DNA of 22,955 nucleotides from a virus. The notes beneath the pieces were generated by a model, which saw nothing but the letters and a program-made list of their open reading frames with translations, was not told the DNA's origin and did not search any database. The stretch's first letter is position 1. Every line of letters begins with the position of its first letter. Below, in pieces: positions 15,158-21,131 of the stretch. The position numbers and the translations under genes are program-made. The stretch spans positions 1 to 22,955 of the IMG/VR virus record IMGVR_UViG_3300040781_000186. One strand, written 5' to 3'.

Positions 15158-16040
15158 AACCATAATCAGCATCCTGTTGCCCACCCGTGGGCGCACAAAC
15201 ATTCTGCTCAAGAGCATCAAGACTCTGGTGGAAAAGGCTAATGATCCCAGCCGTCTGGAATTGCTAGTGGGTATTGATGAGGATGATACTAAAACCAAAG
15301 AGTACTTGCAATCTGAAGTTGCTGAGTATCTGAAAGAGCACGGTGTTGAGTGCCGCGCAAGTGTATTCAAGCCCATAGGTTACACCAAGTTACATCACTA
15401 TGTGAACACTCTGGCTAGCCAGGCACGTGGTGAATGGTTGTTCTTCTGGAACGACGATGGCTTGATGGAAAGTGAAGGTTGGGACGATGCTATTGAAGCT
15501 CGCAATGGTGAGTTTAAGCTGTTTGCGCCCACTGATAATCACGATGGTCATCCATACGCTATTTTCCCCATTGTGCCCATTGACTGGTTCATTCTCATGG
15601 AGCACCTGAGCCAGAATGCACAGAACGATACATGGTTGAGCCACATTGCTTACATGCTGGATATCTTTGAGCGTCTGCCAGGTGTGCAGTTTATCCATGA
15701 CCGTGCAGATCTCACAGGTAACAACAATGACGAGACATTCCAGAATCGTCGTTACATGGAGGGCAATCCTTCAGATCCAGAGGACTTTGGGCACCCAGAT
15801 ATGCAGCAAGCGCGTGTGCGCACAGCTCACAAGATTGCATGGTTCCTGGAGCGCATTGGACAGAAGTCAGAATGGTGGGAAAAGGTTAAAGCAGGTGAGC
15901 AAGACCCATTTGAGAAGATGAAAGCCAACACCAAGCCCACCATGAAGGGAGCAGGTGTCAAGCCAGCAATTGGCAGCGAGGCTCAAGCAGCCCAGCCCAG
16001 CAAGAGCAAGCTAGCAGACGACGATAAAATTAGCTTGTAA
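15135..16040 (+). CDS. GT2-like glycosyltransferase (second of two)
   Basis: This 301-aa protein starts at ATG 15135, chosen because AGGAG (15121-15125) lies 9 bases upstream. The frame is open further upstream, but that part overlaps the first glycosyltransferase. ISILLPTRGRTNILLKSI (11-28) and LELLVGIDEDD (41-51) are the strands of a GT-A domain. ARGEWLFFWNDDGLMESEGW (97-116) carries the metal-binding NDD (106-108) in the DxD position. The C-terminal 50 residues are low-complexity Ala/Lys/Pro, perhaps a flexible tail. The tight overlap with the first transferase suggests the two act on the same polymer or in sequence. The two are only distantly alike, so recent duplication is unlikely. The target is unknown. 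Confidence 0.82.
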   Translation: MAKSPENKTIISILLPTRGRTNILLKSIKTLVEKANDPSRLELLVGIDEDDTKTKEYLQSEVAEYLKEHGVECRASVFKPIGYTKLHHYVNTLASQARGEWLFFWNDDGLMESEGWDDAIEARNGEFKLFAPTDNHDGHPYAIFPIVPIDWFILMEHLSQNAQNDTWLSHIAYMLDIFERLPGVQFIHDRADLTGNNNDETFQNRRYMEGNPSDPEDFGHPDMQQARVRTAHKIAWFLERIGQKSEWWEKVKAGEQDPFEKMKANTKPTMKGAGVKPAIGSEAQAAQPSKSKLADDDKISL

Positions 16041-16041
16041 C

Positions 16042-16049
16042 GATAAATA
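16042..16049 (+). promoter_or_regulatory. Late promoter (GATAAATA) with leaderless geometry
   Basis: GATAAATA matches the late consensus at 7 of 8 positions. Predicted +1 is 16055, the A of the ATG of the 380-aa gene. No Shine-Dalgarno precedes that ATG. Confidence 0.62.
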
Positions 16050-16050
16050 G

Positions 16051-16073
16051 TGATATGCTTATAGAACATATCA
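16051..16073 (+). promoter_or_regulatory. Hairpin sequestering the start codon at 16055
   Basis: TGATATG (16051-16057) pairs perfectly with CATATCA (16067-16073) around a 9-nt loop, plus a G-T pair outside. ATG 16055-16057 is inside the 5' arm. RNA beginning at the predicted +1 (16055) would keep only three of the 5' arm bases. Confidence 0.5.
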
Positions 16074-17197
16074 TCACGCCTCGACCCAGAAAGTATCCTG
16101 AAAATATCAGCTACAGTGATGTCACTGACGAGTATGGGTCCGAGTTTGCCATGCAATTTATGGAGGCGCAATTATATGCCGAGAGCAACTCCAGGACAAT
16201 CCTTGAGAGTAGCAACACAGATACTGTGAATTATTTCAAGAAGCTGCCAAGCACAAAACCCAAAGCGGGACAAAAATATTATGGCATGCACTTGGCATTG
16301 ATGCATGAATCAATCCAAAGCTTGGCTAGTTTTCATGGCACGGTTTTGAAAGTACAAAGAGCACAATCGAAATCCACGATTGATTCAAGTGCCATTGACG
16401 GCGTCGAATATACGGTGGAACTGGATAACGGTGAAACTGTGGTCTATCCAGGAATACTGAGTAATAATGTCCGCATGCGTGTGTTATTCTTTGATGATTT
16501 ACGCAGCTTTAATCAAGTGAAGGCACAGTTAAGAATGTCTCACAATGTCAACTTCAAAAAAATACAAGAGCATGTGTTTCGTGATCGCACGGGATTCATG
16601 CTTACGGAACGCTATATCAATCTGATCGGTAACGACCCCAAAAAGTCACAGTATGCCGATGAGGTTTTTGCTCTGTTGCAGAAAGCCTACGCTGACATAG
16701 GTGGTATTCGCGGTAATGGATTTAACTCACCTGAAGACATGGTAGCCAAAATACCTTTCTGGAAGCTGGTTAAAAAGGATGGACGCATCGTGGCAGCAGT
16801 GTTGTACAAAGACAAGAACGGACGCAAGAGTGTAGCAGTGGGTACAGACGGTAGTCCAGAAGCCAAACGGGCATATCAGGATGCCATCAAGCAAGAACCC
16901 AAGCGCAGCTACAGCGAGAAAAGTAAAGCCAGTTTGGGGGCGTTCATCAAACATGCGGGCAATATAGAGCAACATGCGCAGACACCTGAGCAAGCTGAAA
17001 AAGTTCTCCAAGAGCCTGTGATACCCATGGCAGGCATGAGACCAGAAGACTGGCCTGTGGACGATAAAGAACGTGCAGCAACCCTGCAAACCATACAAAA
17101 ATATCCTGAGCTTGAGCGCTATGGCTACTTCAGAGACATTGGTGGGGTCAACAGCTTCAAGGTCATGGTGGGCACACCCAACCTGCCCATCAAATAG
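16055..17197 (+). CDS. Unknown 380-aa late protein, possible GNAT-like region
   Basis: ATG 16055 opens the protein (MLIEHIITPRPRKYPENISY). The N-terminal third is charged and mixed. Residues ~115-135 form a beta pair (VEYTVELDNGETVVYPG). Residues ~235-275 (IPFWKLVKKDGRIVAAVLYK, then DKNGRKSVAVGTDGS) loosely resemble the central strands and acetyl-CoA loop of GNAT acyltransferases, but I see no convincing catalytic residue. The C-terminal part is Glu/Gln/Pro-rich and helical, ending in a small beta segment. A late promoter six bases before the ATG and a missing Shine-Dalgarno suggest leaderless late expression. Coupling to the glycosyltransferase stop 15 bases upstream is the alternative. It could be a virion or modification protein; I do not recognise the family. 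Confidence 0.72.
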   Translation: MLIEHIITPRPRKYPENISYSDVTDEYGSEFAMQFMEAQLYAESNSRTILESSNTDTVNYFKKLPSTKPKAGQKYYGMHLALMHESIQSLASFHGTVLKVQRAQSKSTIDSSAIDGVEYTVELDNGETVVYPGILSNNVRMRVLFFDDLRSFNQVKAQLRMSHNVNFKKIQEHVFRDRTGFMLTERYINLIGNDPKKSQYADEVFALLQKAYADIGGIRGNGFNSPEDMVAKIPFWKLVKKDGRIVAAVLYKDKNGRKSVAVGTDGSPEAKRAYQDAIKQEPKRSYSEKSKASLGAFIKHAGNIEQHAQTPEQAEKVLQEPVIPMAGMRPEDWPVDDKERAATLQTIQKYPELERYGYFRDIGGVNSFKVMVGTPNLPIK

Positions 17198-17200
17198 CAC

Positions 17201-17228
17201 TTGACATTCACCCCAGATAGTGTATCAT
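17201..17228 (+). promoter_or_regulatory. Sigma70-type early promoter (copy 1)
   Basis: TTGACA (17201-17206), 16-base spacer, TATCAT (17223-17228), preceded by TG. Predicted +1 is about 17235. It lies just behind the stop of a late gene and drives a small membrane protein gene. Confidence 0.75.
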
Positions 17229-17275
17229 GGTACTGTAACCTCTCAAGGAGATGTACCATGCGATACGATCACTAT
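17216..17275 (+). promoter_or_regulatory. Long interrupted hairpin hiding the start of the 17258 gene, 5' arm inside its promoter
   Basis: ATGGTAC (17227-17233) pairs with GTACCAT (17253-17259), then GTATC (17222-17226) with GATAC (17262-17266) and ATAGT (17217-17221) with ACTAT (17271-17275): 17 pairs with bulges only on the 3' side. The Shine-Dalgarno is in the loop and the ATG at the stem. The whole 5' arm lies upstream of predicted +1. Confidence 0.72.
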
Positions 17276-17413
17276 AAAACACCCCGTTCCCAGAGCCCCA
17301 GCCTGGCGTGCCTGCAATGGCGTGGGGAACCCAAGCCCAGCACCCTGAAAAGAATTCGCAGATCACTGTTTTGGACAGGCATTTTTGTGCTGTGTCTTTC
17401 AACTTATTTCTAA
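17258..17413 (+). CDS. Small early membrane protein (51 aa), unknown function
   Basis: The start is ATG 17258 because AAGGAG (17245-17250) is 7 bases upstream. The frame is open back to 17201 but that would include the promoter. The first ~30 residues are basic and polar (MRYDHYKTPRSQSPS, then PKPSTLKRIRRS) and residues ~36-51 form a hydrophobic C-terminal segment (LFWTGIFVLCLSTYF), so the protein is probably inserted in the inner membrane with a basic cytoplasmic face. Small membrane proteins of early phage regions often act in host takeover or superinfection exclusion, but no motif supports a specific role. Expression comes from the strong promoter at 17201, and a hairpin would block translation from upstream late read-through. 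Confidence 0.7.
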   Translation: MRYDHYKTPRSQSPSLACLQWRGEPKPSTLKRIRRSLFWTGIFVLCLSTYF

Positions 17414-17441
17414 ACTCCAACAAAATCAAGCACTTACAGGC

Positions 17442-17469
17442 TTGACAGATCCGGTCGTTATGCTATCAT
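17442..17469 (+). promoter_or_regulatory. Extended -10 sigma70-type early promoter (copy 2)
   Basis: TTGACA (17442-17447), 16-base spacer, TGC plus TATCAT (17464-17469). Predicted +1 is about 17476. It lies within GGCTTGACA and ends with TGTAGGTT, both shared with the copy at 18918. Confidence 0.8.
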
Positions 17470-17500
17470 ATATGTGTAGGTTGGAGTTAAGGAGTTAGAC

Positions 17501-17806
17501 ATGGCATTTGCCCCAAGTAACACATATTTTGACGTCGGCGATGGCAGCATCGTGGGCAGTTTCCTGGAGAAGGACACGGGCAACCTGTTCGAGTTCAGCA
17601 AGAACACTGACGATGTCATGGCAGAGTGGCCACACAAGGTGTGGGTAACCACTCCTCGCCCGGGCATTGACAGCGGCTACCGCTATGCCATGGTCAAGAA
17701 GACCTGCGTGTACGTTGTGACTGACGAGGACGAGCATGGCCGTCCTGTGGTTGACAAATGGTACTCCAAGCAGTACAATGTATATCCATTTCCGGAGGTC
17801 GTGTAA
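17501..17806 (+). CDS. Unknown early protein (101 aa)
   Basis: ATG 17501 has AAGGAG 7 bases upstream and is 25 bases downstream of the predicted +1 of the promoter at 17442. The protein is beta-rich and aromatic (for example FDVGDGSIVGSFLEKDTGNL and KKTCVYVVTDEDEHGRPVVD), with no membrane segment, signal peptide or known catalytic motif. It resembles small one-domain proteins of phage early regions. Its stop TAA overlaps the ATG of the next gene (TAATG 17804-17808). It heads a chain of seven tightly spaced or overlapping genes up to 18909, so they are probably one operon. Function unknown. Confidence 0.78.
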   Translation: MAFAPSNTYFDVGDGSIVGSFLEKDTGNLFEFSKNTDDVMAEWPHKVWVTTPRPGIDSGYRYAMVKKTCVYVVTDEDEHGRPVVDKWYSKQYNVYPFPEVV

Positions 17807-17988
17807 TGGATTATATCGAGAAAATGAAAGCACAAGGTTTCATCCAACACCCGAACGGGACCTGGTATGACCCCGCGCCAGTAGAACCAAACGTGGAACC
17901 CAAAGAGCATCCCCACGCCAGGTGGGACCGCGAGCGTGAACAGCAAGATTCACTTTACGCCATGAAAAACACCACTGACTGGAGGTAG
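17806..17988 (+). CDS. Unknown early protein (60 aa)
   Basis: The start is ATG 17806, overlapping the previous stop, with GGAGG 7 bases upstream. The frame is open further upstream but no site fits better. The sequence begins MDYIEKMKAQGFIQHPNGTW, contains a Pro/Glu-rich middle and an acidic-basic helical end. The IEKMKAQGFIQHPNGTWYD segment looks like a small helix-turn unit of unknown type. Highly charged and soluble. Its TAG stop is 4 bases from the next start. Confidence 0.7.
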   Translation: MDYIEKMKAQGFIQHPNGTWYDPAPVEPNVEPKEHPHARWDREREQQDSLYAMKNTTDWR

Positions 17989-17992
17989 CGTA

Positions 17993-18181
17993 GTGTACGG
18001 CGTTTACCGAAAATCACAGAGGCAGATAGACTGCCCTGATGGACACACCAGTGCCGAGAGCGCAAAGGTAAAGCGCGGTGGTAAGCATCTTGTATTCAAA
18101 CGCGAGAAAGAAGCGCAAGCATGGGTAGCAGTAAACGACGGCGATTTTTTCGTCCGCAAGGTTAGCAAAGGAGTAACGTGA
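17993..18181 (+). CDS. Unknown small basic early protein (62 aa)
   Basis: GTG 17993 is supported by GGAGG (17981-17985) 7 bases upstream. The product is basic (MYGVYRKSQRQIDCPDGHTS, then KVKRGGKHLVFKREKEAQAW) with a compact alpha/beta pattern. Basic early proteins of this size may bind nucleic acid, but no motif is recognisable. The TGA stop overlaps the next ATG by one base. Confidence 0.68.
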   Translation: MYGVYRKSQRQIDCPDGHTSAESAKVKRGGKHLVFKREKEAQAWVAVNDGDFFVRKVSKGVT

Positions 18182-18336
18182 TGTCAGCAAGAGATCGATT
18201 GATTGAGTTAGTAGAGGACGGCATGGTAGATCCAGTAACGGCCATCACCATGTGCGCCAAGTGGATGACCAACGATGAAATTGCAGAGATGCTGGACCAG
18301 AACGAGCTCAGCGAACGATTCATGGAAGAAGCATGA
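18181..18336 (+). CDS. Unknown small helical acidic early protein (51 aa)
   Basis: ATG 18181 follows AAAGGAG by 7 bases and overlaps the preceding TGA. The protein (MSARDRLIELVEDGMVDPVT, then MCAKWMTNDEIAEMLDQNEL) reads as two or three amphipathic helices with net negative charge. This pattern is typical of small phage regulators or inhibitors, but no family is recognised. It ends in an ATGA overlap with the next gene. It is too short to appear in many automated calls. Confidence 0.72.
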   Translation: MSARDRLIELVEDGMVDPVTAITMCAKWMTNDEIAEMLDQNELSERFMEEA

Positions 18337-18518
18337 AAGTATATGTGTGCTACAGTGCAACCTTCGACGGCGGCATGGGATGCTATCGTGAGGTAGAGTG
18401 TGTGGTGAGCAGCGAAGAAGCCGCCATATGCTGGGAAGAAGATTTCGAGAATAACGATTACGAGTGGCGCGAGTACGAAGAGTTTTTTGTGCTCGACGAA
18501 GCGCAAGCGACGGAATAA
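18333..18518 (+). CDS. Unknown small acidic early protein (61 aa)
   Basis: ATG 18333 overlaps the previous TGA (ATGA). The protein begins with a beta strand (MKVYVCYSATFDGG) and ends in a strongly acidic, aromatic stretch (EEDFENNDYEWREYEEFFVL). Such acidic surfaces can mimic DNA or bind basic host proteins, as known for several phage inhibitors; here that is only a guess from composition. It has two Cys in the N-terminal half. Co-transcribed with its neighbours. Confidence 0.7.
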   Translation: MKVYVCYSATFDGGMGCYREVECVVSSEEAAICWEEDFENNDYEWREYEEFFVLDEAQATE

Positions 18519-18529
18519 GGAGATAAGCA

Positions 18530-18700
18530 ATGACACTGGACTATGAAACCGTAGCACAAAACTTCCCCAGCGCCAGCACCATCCAGGTGGGCGAGCGCAT
18601 CACGGTAAAGGATGTACCTGCCAGCACCTACCCAGGCGGTGTTACTGATCTGGAGATCCATCGTTTAACTGATCAGTACTTCAGCGTACAGGGAGTGTAG
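18530..18700 (+). CDS. Unknown small early protein (56 aa)
   Basis: The frame runs ATG 18530 to TAG 18698-18700, with AAGGAG about 6 bases upstream. The product (MTLDYETVAQNFPSASTIQV, then GERITVKDVPASTYPGGVTD) looks like a small beta domain with no charged clusters, membrane segment or Cys. Position and spacing (12 bases after the previous gene, 2 before the next) support it as a real gene. Function unknown. Confidence 0.68.
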   Translation: MTLDYETVAQNFPSASTIQVGERITVKDVPASTYPGGVTDLEIHRLTDQYFSVQGV

Positions 18701-18702
18701 TC

Positions 18703-18909
18703 ATGAAAATCTGCATGAAATTCAAGCATCGAGCGGGCACACCGTACAAACACAGGGGAGACCACAGACGCCTGCGCCGACGCCTGCGCCCCATGCGCAC
18801 TGAATATGCGCGTGTGTGGGAGATCTGGGACTTGCGGCGTCAGAGTGATTACGGGCATGCTGAAAGCTATGCCAAGATCAAGATGGCTTTTGATGGTTTG
18901 GAATTTTGA
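18703..18909 (+). CDS. Unknown small Arg-rich early protein (68 aa)
   Basis: ATG 18703 has GGGAG 7 bases upstream. The N-terminal half is strongly basic (MKICMKFKHRAGTPYKHRGD, then RRLRRRLRPMR). RRLRRRLR is encoded by a perfect 12-bp tandem repeat (18767-18778 and 18779-18790). The C-terminal half is a helix with aromatic residues (YARVWEIWDLRRQ). It may bind nucleic acid or the ribosome, judged from charge only. Last gene of its operon; the next promoter starts 9 bases after its stop. Confidence 0.68.
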   Translation: MKICMKFKHRAGTPYKHRGDHRRLRRRLRPMRTEYARVWEIWDLRRQSDYGHAESYAKIKMAFDGLEF

Positions 18910-18917
18910 GAAAAGGC

Positions 18918-18945
18918 TTGACATATCTGGTCTTTTTGCTAGACT
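18918..18945 (+). promoter_or_regulatory. Extended -10 sigma70-type early promoter (copy 3)
   Basis: TTGACA (18918-18923), 16-base spacer, TGC then TAGACT (18940-18945; 4/6). Predicted +1 is about 18952. GGCTTGACA, ATC-GGTC in the spacer, TGCTA, and TGTAGGTT downstream are shared with copy 2. Confidence 0.72.
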
Positions 18946-18973
18946 ATATATGTAGGTTAAACAAGGAAGTGAA

Positions 18974-19567
18974 ATGAACATTCTTTACATCCACGGTTGG
19001 GGCAGCAGCTATGATCCCGACTCTGATAAAGTTGAAGCTCTGCGCAAGCTGGGCGATGTATACGGTGTGAACCTGGACTACACTGAGGGCTATGAAGCAG
19101 TTCTTGCTCGTGCTGTGGGACACGTTGTGATGCATGACATTCACCTGGTGGTGGGCACCAGCATGGGAGGCTACATGGCCAGCCATGTGGGCAAGATGAT
19201 GAAGATTCCTTATGTGGCATGCAACCCTGCCCTGCGTCCTGCACCACAACTTCGCAAGTATTTGGGTGATGGTGAGACATACGATGGTCGTCCTTACCAC
19301 TTCACAGACGAGGCGCGACGTAGCTATCCAGTGTTTGCAGGAATAAAGCTCAAAGAGCGTTTCCAGGCCATCTTTGGTGGGAACGGAATCACTGGATTGA
19401 TTCTGTTGGATCGTGGCGACGAGGTCATTGACGCAAACGAAACACTGACATACACCCGATGCATCAACCCCACGTTCATGTTTGAGGGTGGAAGCCATCG
19501 CTTTGAACACATGCAAGAAGCAGTCCGTTATATTGAACAACTAACGCCCCTCAAGGAGGCAGCATGA
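18974..19567 (+). CDS. Alpha/beta hydrolase, YqiA/UPF0227-like esterase
   Basis: This 197-aa protein has the compact alpha/beta-hydrolase layout of the YqiA esterase family. ILYIHGWGSS (3-12) supplies the oxyanion strand, VVGTSMGGYMAS (59-70) the nucleophile elbow with Ser63, CNPALRP (83-89) the family's typical Asn-Pro segment, LLDRGDEVID (144-153) an Asp for the triad (Asp146 or Asp149), and GGSHRFEHM (172-180) the His175. No signal peptide, so it acts in the cytoplasm on small esters or thioesters. Expressed early from the promoter at 18918, with AAGGAAG upstream of ATG 18974. The 3' end overlaps the next gene (ATGA). The natural substrate of the family is unclear; a role in altering host lipids or a phage metabolite is possible. 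Confidence 0.85.
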   Translation: MNILYIHGWGSSYDPDSDKVEALRKLGDVYGVNLDYTEGYEAVLARAVGHVVMHDIHLVVGTSMGGYMASHVGKMMKIPYVACNPALRPAPQLRKYLGDGETYDGRPYHFTDEARRSYPVFAGIKLKERFQAIFGGNGITGLILLDRGDEVIDANETLTYTRCINPTFMFEGGSHRFEHMQEAVRYIEQLTPLKEAA

Positions 19568-19761
19568 TTACTAGCAACATTGTGGTAACCCGCAAAGAAG
19601 GCGGTCTGGAAGAATTTGCTGGTGTGACACAGTACACCGTACACAATGGATTCCTGATCTTGCAGTGGCCTGCGGGCAAACAACATTGGCTCAACGCTGA
19701 CGATGTGCTGGAGATCCAGGTACAGTCAGAAGGCCAAGCGGAAGAATCACTGAGCTTGTGA
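19564..19761 (+). CDS. Unknown small early protein (65 aa)
   Basis: ATG 19564 has a strong AAGGAGG just upstream and overlaps the esterase stop (ATGA). The product is a small beta-rich protein (NIVVTRKEGGLEEFAGVTQY, then FLILQWPAGKQHWL) with an acidic tail, reminiscent of small barrel domains, but I recognise no family. Its TGA overlaps the deaminase ATG by one base, so the run esterase-unknown-deaminase-DUF454 is translationally coupled. Confidence 0.74.
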   Translation: MITSNIVVTRKEGGLEEFAGVTQYTVHNGFLILQWPAGKQHWLNADDVLEIQVQSEGQAEESLSL

Positions 19762-20186
19762 TGAAAGACAAAATGATCTCTGCTTACATGGATGTGGCAG
19801 AGAGGTTTTCACAGTTGAGCAGCGCCAAGCGTCTGCATGTGGGCGCCATTGTGGTGAAAGATGACCGCATCATCAGCATTGGCTATAACGGCATGCCTGC
19901 TGGATGGTCCAACGAGTGTGAGTATACACTACCAGACGGGTCGTTAAAAAGCAAGCCAGAGGTTTTGCATGCAGAACGCAACGCACTGGACAAACTGGCC
20001 CGAGGCACTGAGTCAGGCATGAGCGCCATGATGTTTGTGACCCACGCACCCTGCATTGAGTGCGCCAAGAGCATTTATGGCGCTGGCATTCACACTGTGT
20101 ACTACCGCGATAAATATCGTGACACGGCAGGGCTTGACTTCTTACAGCAAGCCGGAGTAAACGTCGTACACAGAGAGAACTCATGA
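19761..20186 (+). CDS. dCMP deaminase-like zinc enzyme
   Basis: This 141-aa protein has the cytidine/deoxycytidylate deaminase signature: His70-Ala-Glu72 in LHAERNAL (zinc ligand and proton shuttle) and Pro97-Cys98-x-x-Cys101 in APCIECAK (zinc ligands). SIGYNGMPAGWSNECE (39-54) is the deoxycytidylate-binding segment typical of dCMP deaminases (T4 cd, ComEB) rather than free cytidine deaminases. The enzyme turns dCMP into dUMP, feeding thymidylate synthesis, and complements the nrd operon elsewhere in the window. The protein is shorter than T4 Cd (193 aa). GTG at 19758 is an alternative in-frame start; ATG 19761 is chosen for its junction with the previous stop. The end overlaps the next gene by ATGA. 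Confidence 0.93.
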   Translation: MKDKMISAYMDVAERFSQLSSAKRLHVGAIVVKDDRIISIGYNGMPAGWSNECEYTLPDGSLKSKPEVLHAERNALDKLARGTESGMSAMMFVTHAPCIECAKSIYGAGIHTVYYRDKYRDTAGLDFLQQAGVNVVHRENS

Positions 20187-20587
20187 AAAAAGCAATGTGG
20201 TATATTTTAGGCATGTTATGCGTGGGCATGGCATATATTGGTTTTGTGACACCAGGAATTCCATTCAGTCACTTCTTGTTGGGAGCAGCATTCTGCTTTG
20301 CCAAGAGCAGCGAGCGTATGCATGCATGGCTATACAACCATAAATGGTTTGGTCCGTTCCTGACCAACTGGAGCGAGAAGCGAGTCTTCCCCACCAAGGC
20401 CAAATACGGTATGTTGGTGGTCATGAGCAGCAGTTTGCTCATCAACTGGTTTACCTTGCACAGCATACCAGCAGTGCTGGGATTTGCTGTAATTTGCGGA
20501 TTGGTTGCCGTGTTTACATGGCGTTACCCTGGCAGCGTGGAAGAGTGGGAACGCAGAGAAGCATTAAAAACAAACACACAGGAATAG
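20183..20587 (+). CDS. DUF454 (YbaN-like) inner-membrane protein
   Basis: This 134-aa protein matches the DUF454/YbaN pattern closely. It has an N-terminal hydrophobic hairpin (residues ~5-25), the conserved TPGIPFSHFLLGAAFCFAKS (24-43, equivalent to the LPTTPFLLLAAxCFARSS motif), SSERMHAWLYNHKWFGPFLT (42-61) and the RVFPTKAKY element. Two further membrane segments follow (~residues 77-95 and 98-112). E. coli YbaN is an uncharacterised inner-membrane protein. Carriage of a copy by a phage is notable: it suggests the phage alters the host membrane or nucleotide-related physiology, but the family's role is unknown. ATG 20183 overlaps the deaminase stop (ATGA). Confidence 0.85.
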   Translation: MKKAMWYILGMLCVGMAYIGFVTPGIPFSHFLLGAAFCFAKSSERMHAWLYNHKWFGPFLTNWSEKRVFPTKAKYGMLVVMSSSLLINWFTLHSIPAVLGFAVICGLVAVFTWRYPGSVEEWERREALKTNTQE

Positions 20588-20591
20588 TATT

Positions 20592-21128
20592 ATGACAGAC
20601 GCCATGATTGACATCGAGACGCTGGGCACAGACCCAGACTCAGTCATTCTCACCGTGGGTGCAGTAAAGTTCGACCCTAAAAACCTTAAAGAGCCCACAC
20701 AAAAGGTCACCTGGAAACTGGACACAGACGAGCAGTTTGTGCTGGATCGCAAAACCAGCGAAAGCACACTGGAATGGTGGGGTCGCCAAGATCCTGAAAT
20801 TCGCGCCAGAGCTTTTGCGGACCATGGACGCATCGGTTTAGATGCATTTTTCAAAGAGTTCAACAAGTATGTCACAGGCTGCAAAAACATCTGGTGCCAG
20901 GGCCCACAGTTTGACATGGTCATGATTGAGAATCTTTACCGCCAGAAGTTGCATCACACCAGCTGGAAGTACTGGCAGATCAAAGACAGCCGCACGTTGT
21001 TCAGCCTGATGGAGGTAGACCCTCGTAAAGCCATTCAGGTGGAAGCGCACGATGCGGCAGAAGATGCCTACTGGCAGGCAGTTTGCGTTCAGAAAACTTT
21101 CAAGTATTTTGGATTGGAAGACGCATAA
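20592..21128 (+). CDS. DEDDh 3'-5' exonuclease (Rv2179c/RNase T-like)
   Basis: This 178-aa protein has all DEDDh residues: Asp7 and Glu9 in MIDIETLGT, Asp108 in GPQFDMVMIE, and His153 with Asp158 in AHDAAEDA. DIETLGTDPDSVILTVGAVK at the start is close to the Rv2179c-like 3'-5' exonuclease family. Such enzymes trim the 3' end of DNA or RNA with two Mg2+ ions. In phages they serve in recombination, repair, RNA turnover or host DNA breakdown, so a DNA/RNA distinction is not possible here. ATG 20592 has AGGA upstream and lies 4 bases after the DUF454 stop. The stop TAA overlaps a late promoter motif for the next gene, so this is the last gene of the early run. Confidence 0.88.
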   Translation: MTDAMIDIETLGTDPDSVILTVGAVKFDPKNLKEPTQKVTWKLDTDEQFVLDRKTSESTLEWWGRQDPEIRARAFADHGRIGLDAFFKEFNKYVTGCKNIWCQGPQFDMVMIENLYRQKLHHTSWKYWQIKDSRTLFSLMEVDPRKAIQVEAHDAAEDAYWQAVCVQKTFKYFGLEDA

Positions 21129-21131
21129 ATA
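21124..21131 (+). promoter_or_regulatory. Late promoter (CATAAATA)
   Basis: CATAAATA matches the late consensus at 7 of 8 positions and overlaps the TAA stop of the exonuclease gene. Predicted +1 is about 21137. A stem-loop (21138-21155) then begins directly. Confidence 0.72.

Noticed and set aside
17201-17257. Extended 70-aa reading of the small membrane protein gene
   Set aside because: It would translate the promoter itself; the ATG at 17258 has the AAGGAG at proper distance.
17472-17502. Start-hiding hairpin for the 101-aa gene (ATGTGTA/TAGACAT)
   Set aside because: A G-G mismatch leaves only 4+2 pairs; consistent with the pattern seen elsewhere but too weak to claim.
18967-19540. Long minus-strand frame opposite the esterase gene
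   Set aside because: The plus strand encodes a full catalytic triad in a recognised fold; the opposite frame shows no family likeness and has Cys/His-rich shadow composition.
20109-20116. GATAAATA late promoter motif inside the deaminase gene
   Set aside because: It is within coding sequence on a sense codon path, and no gene start with matching hairpin or late character follows closely; may be chance, though it could feed the DUF454 gene.
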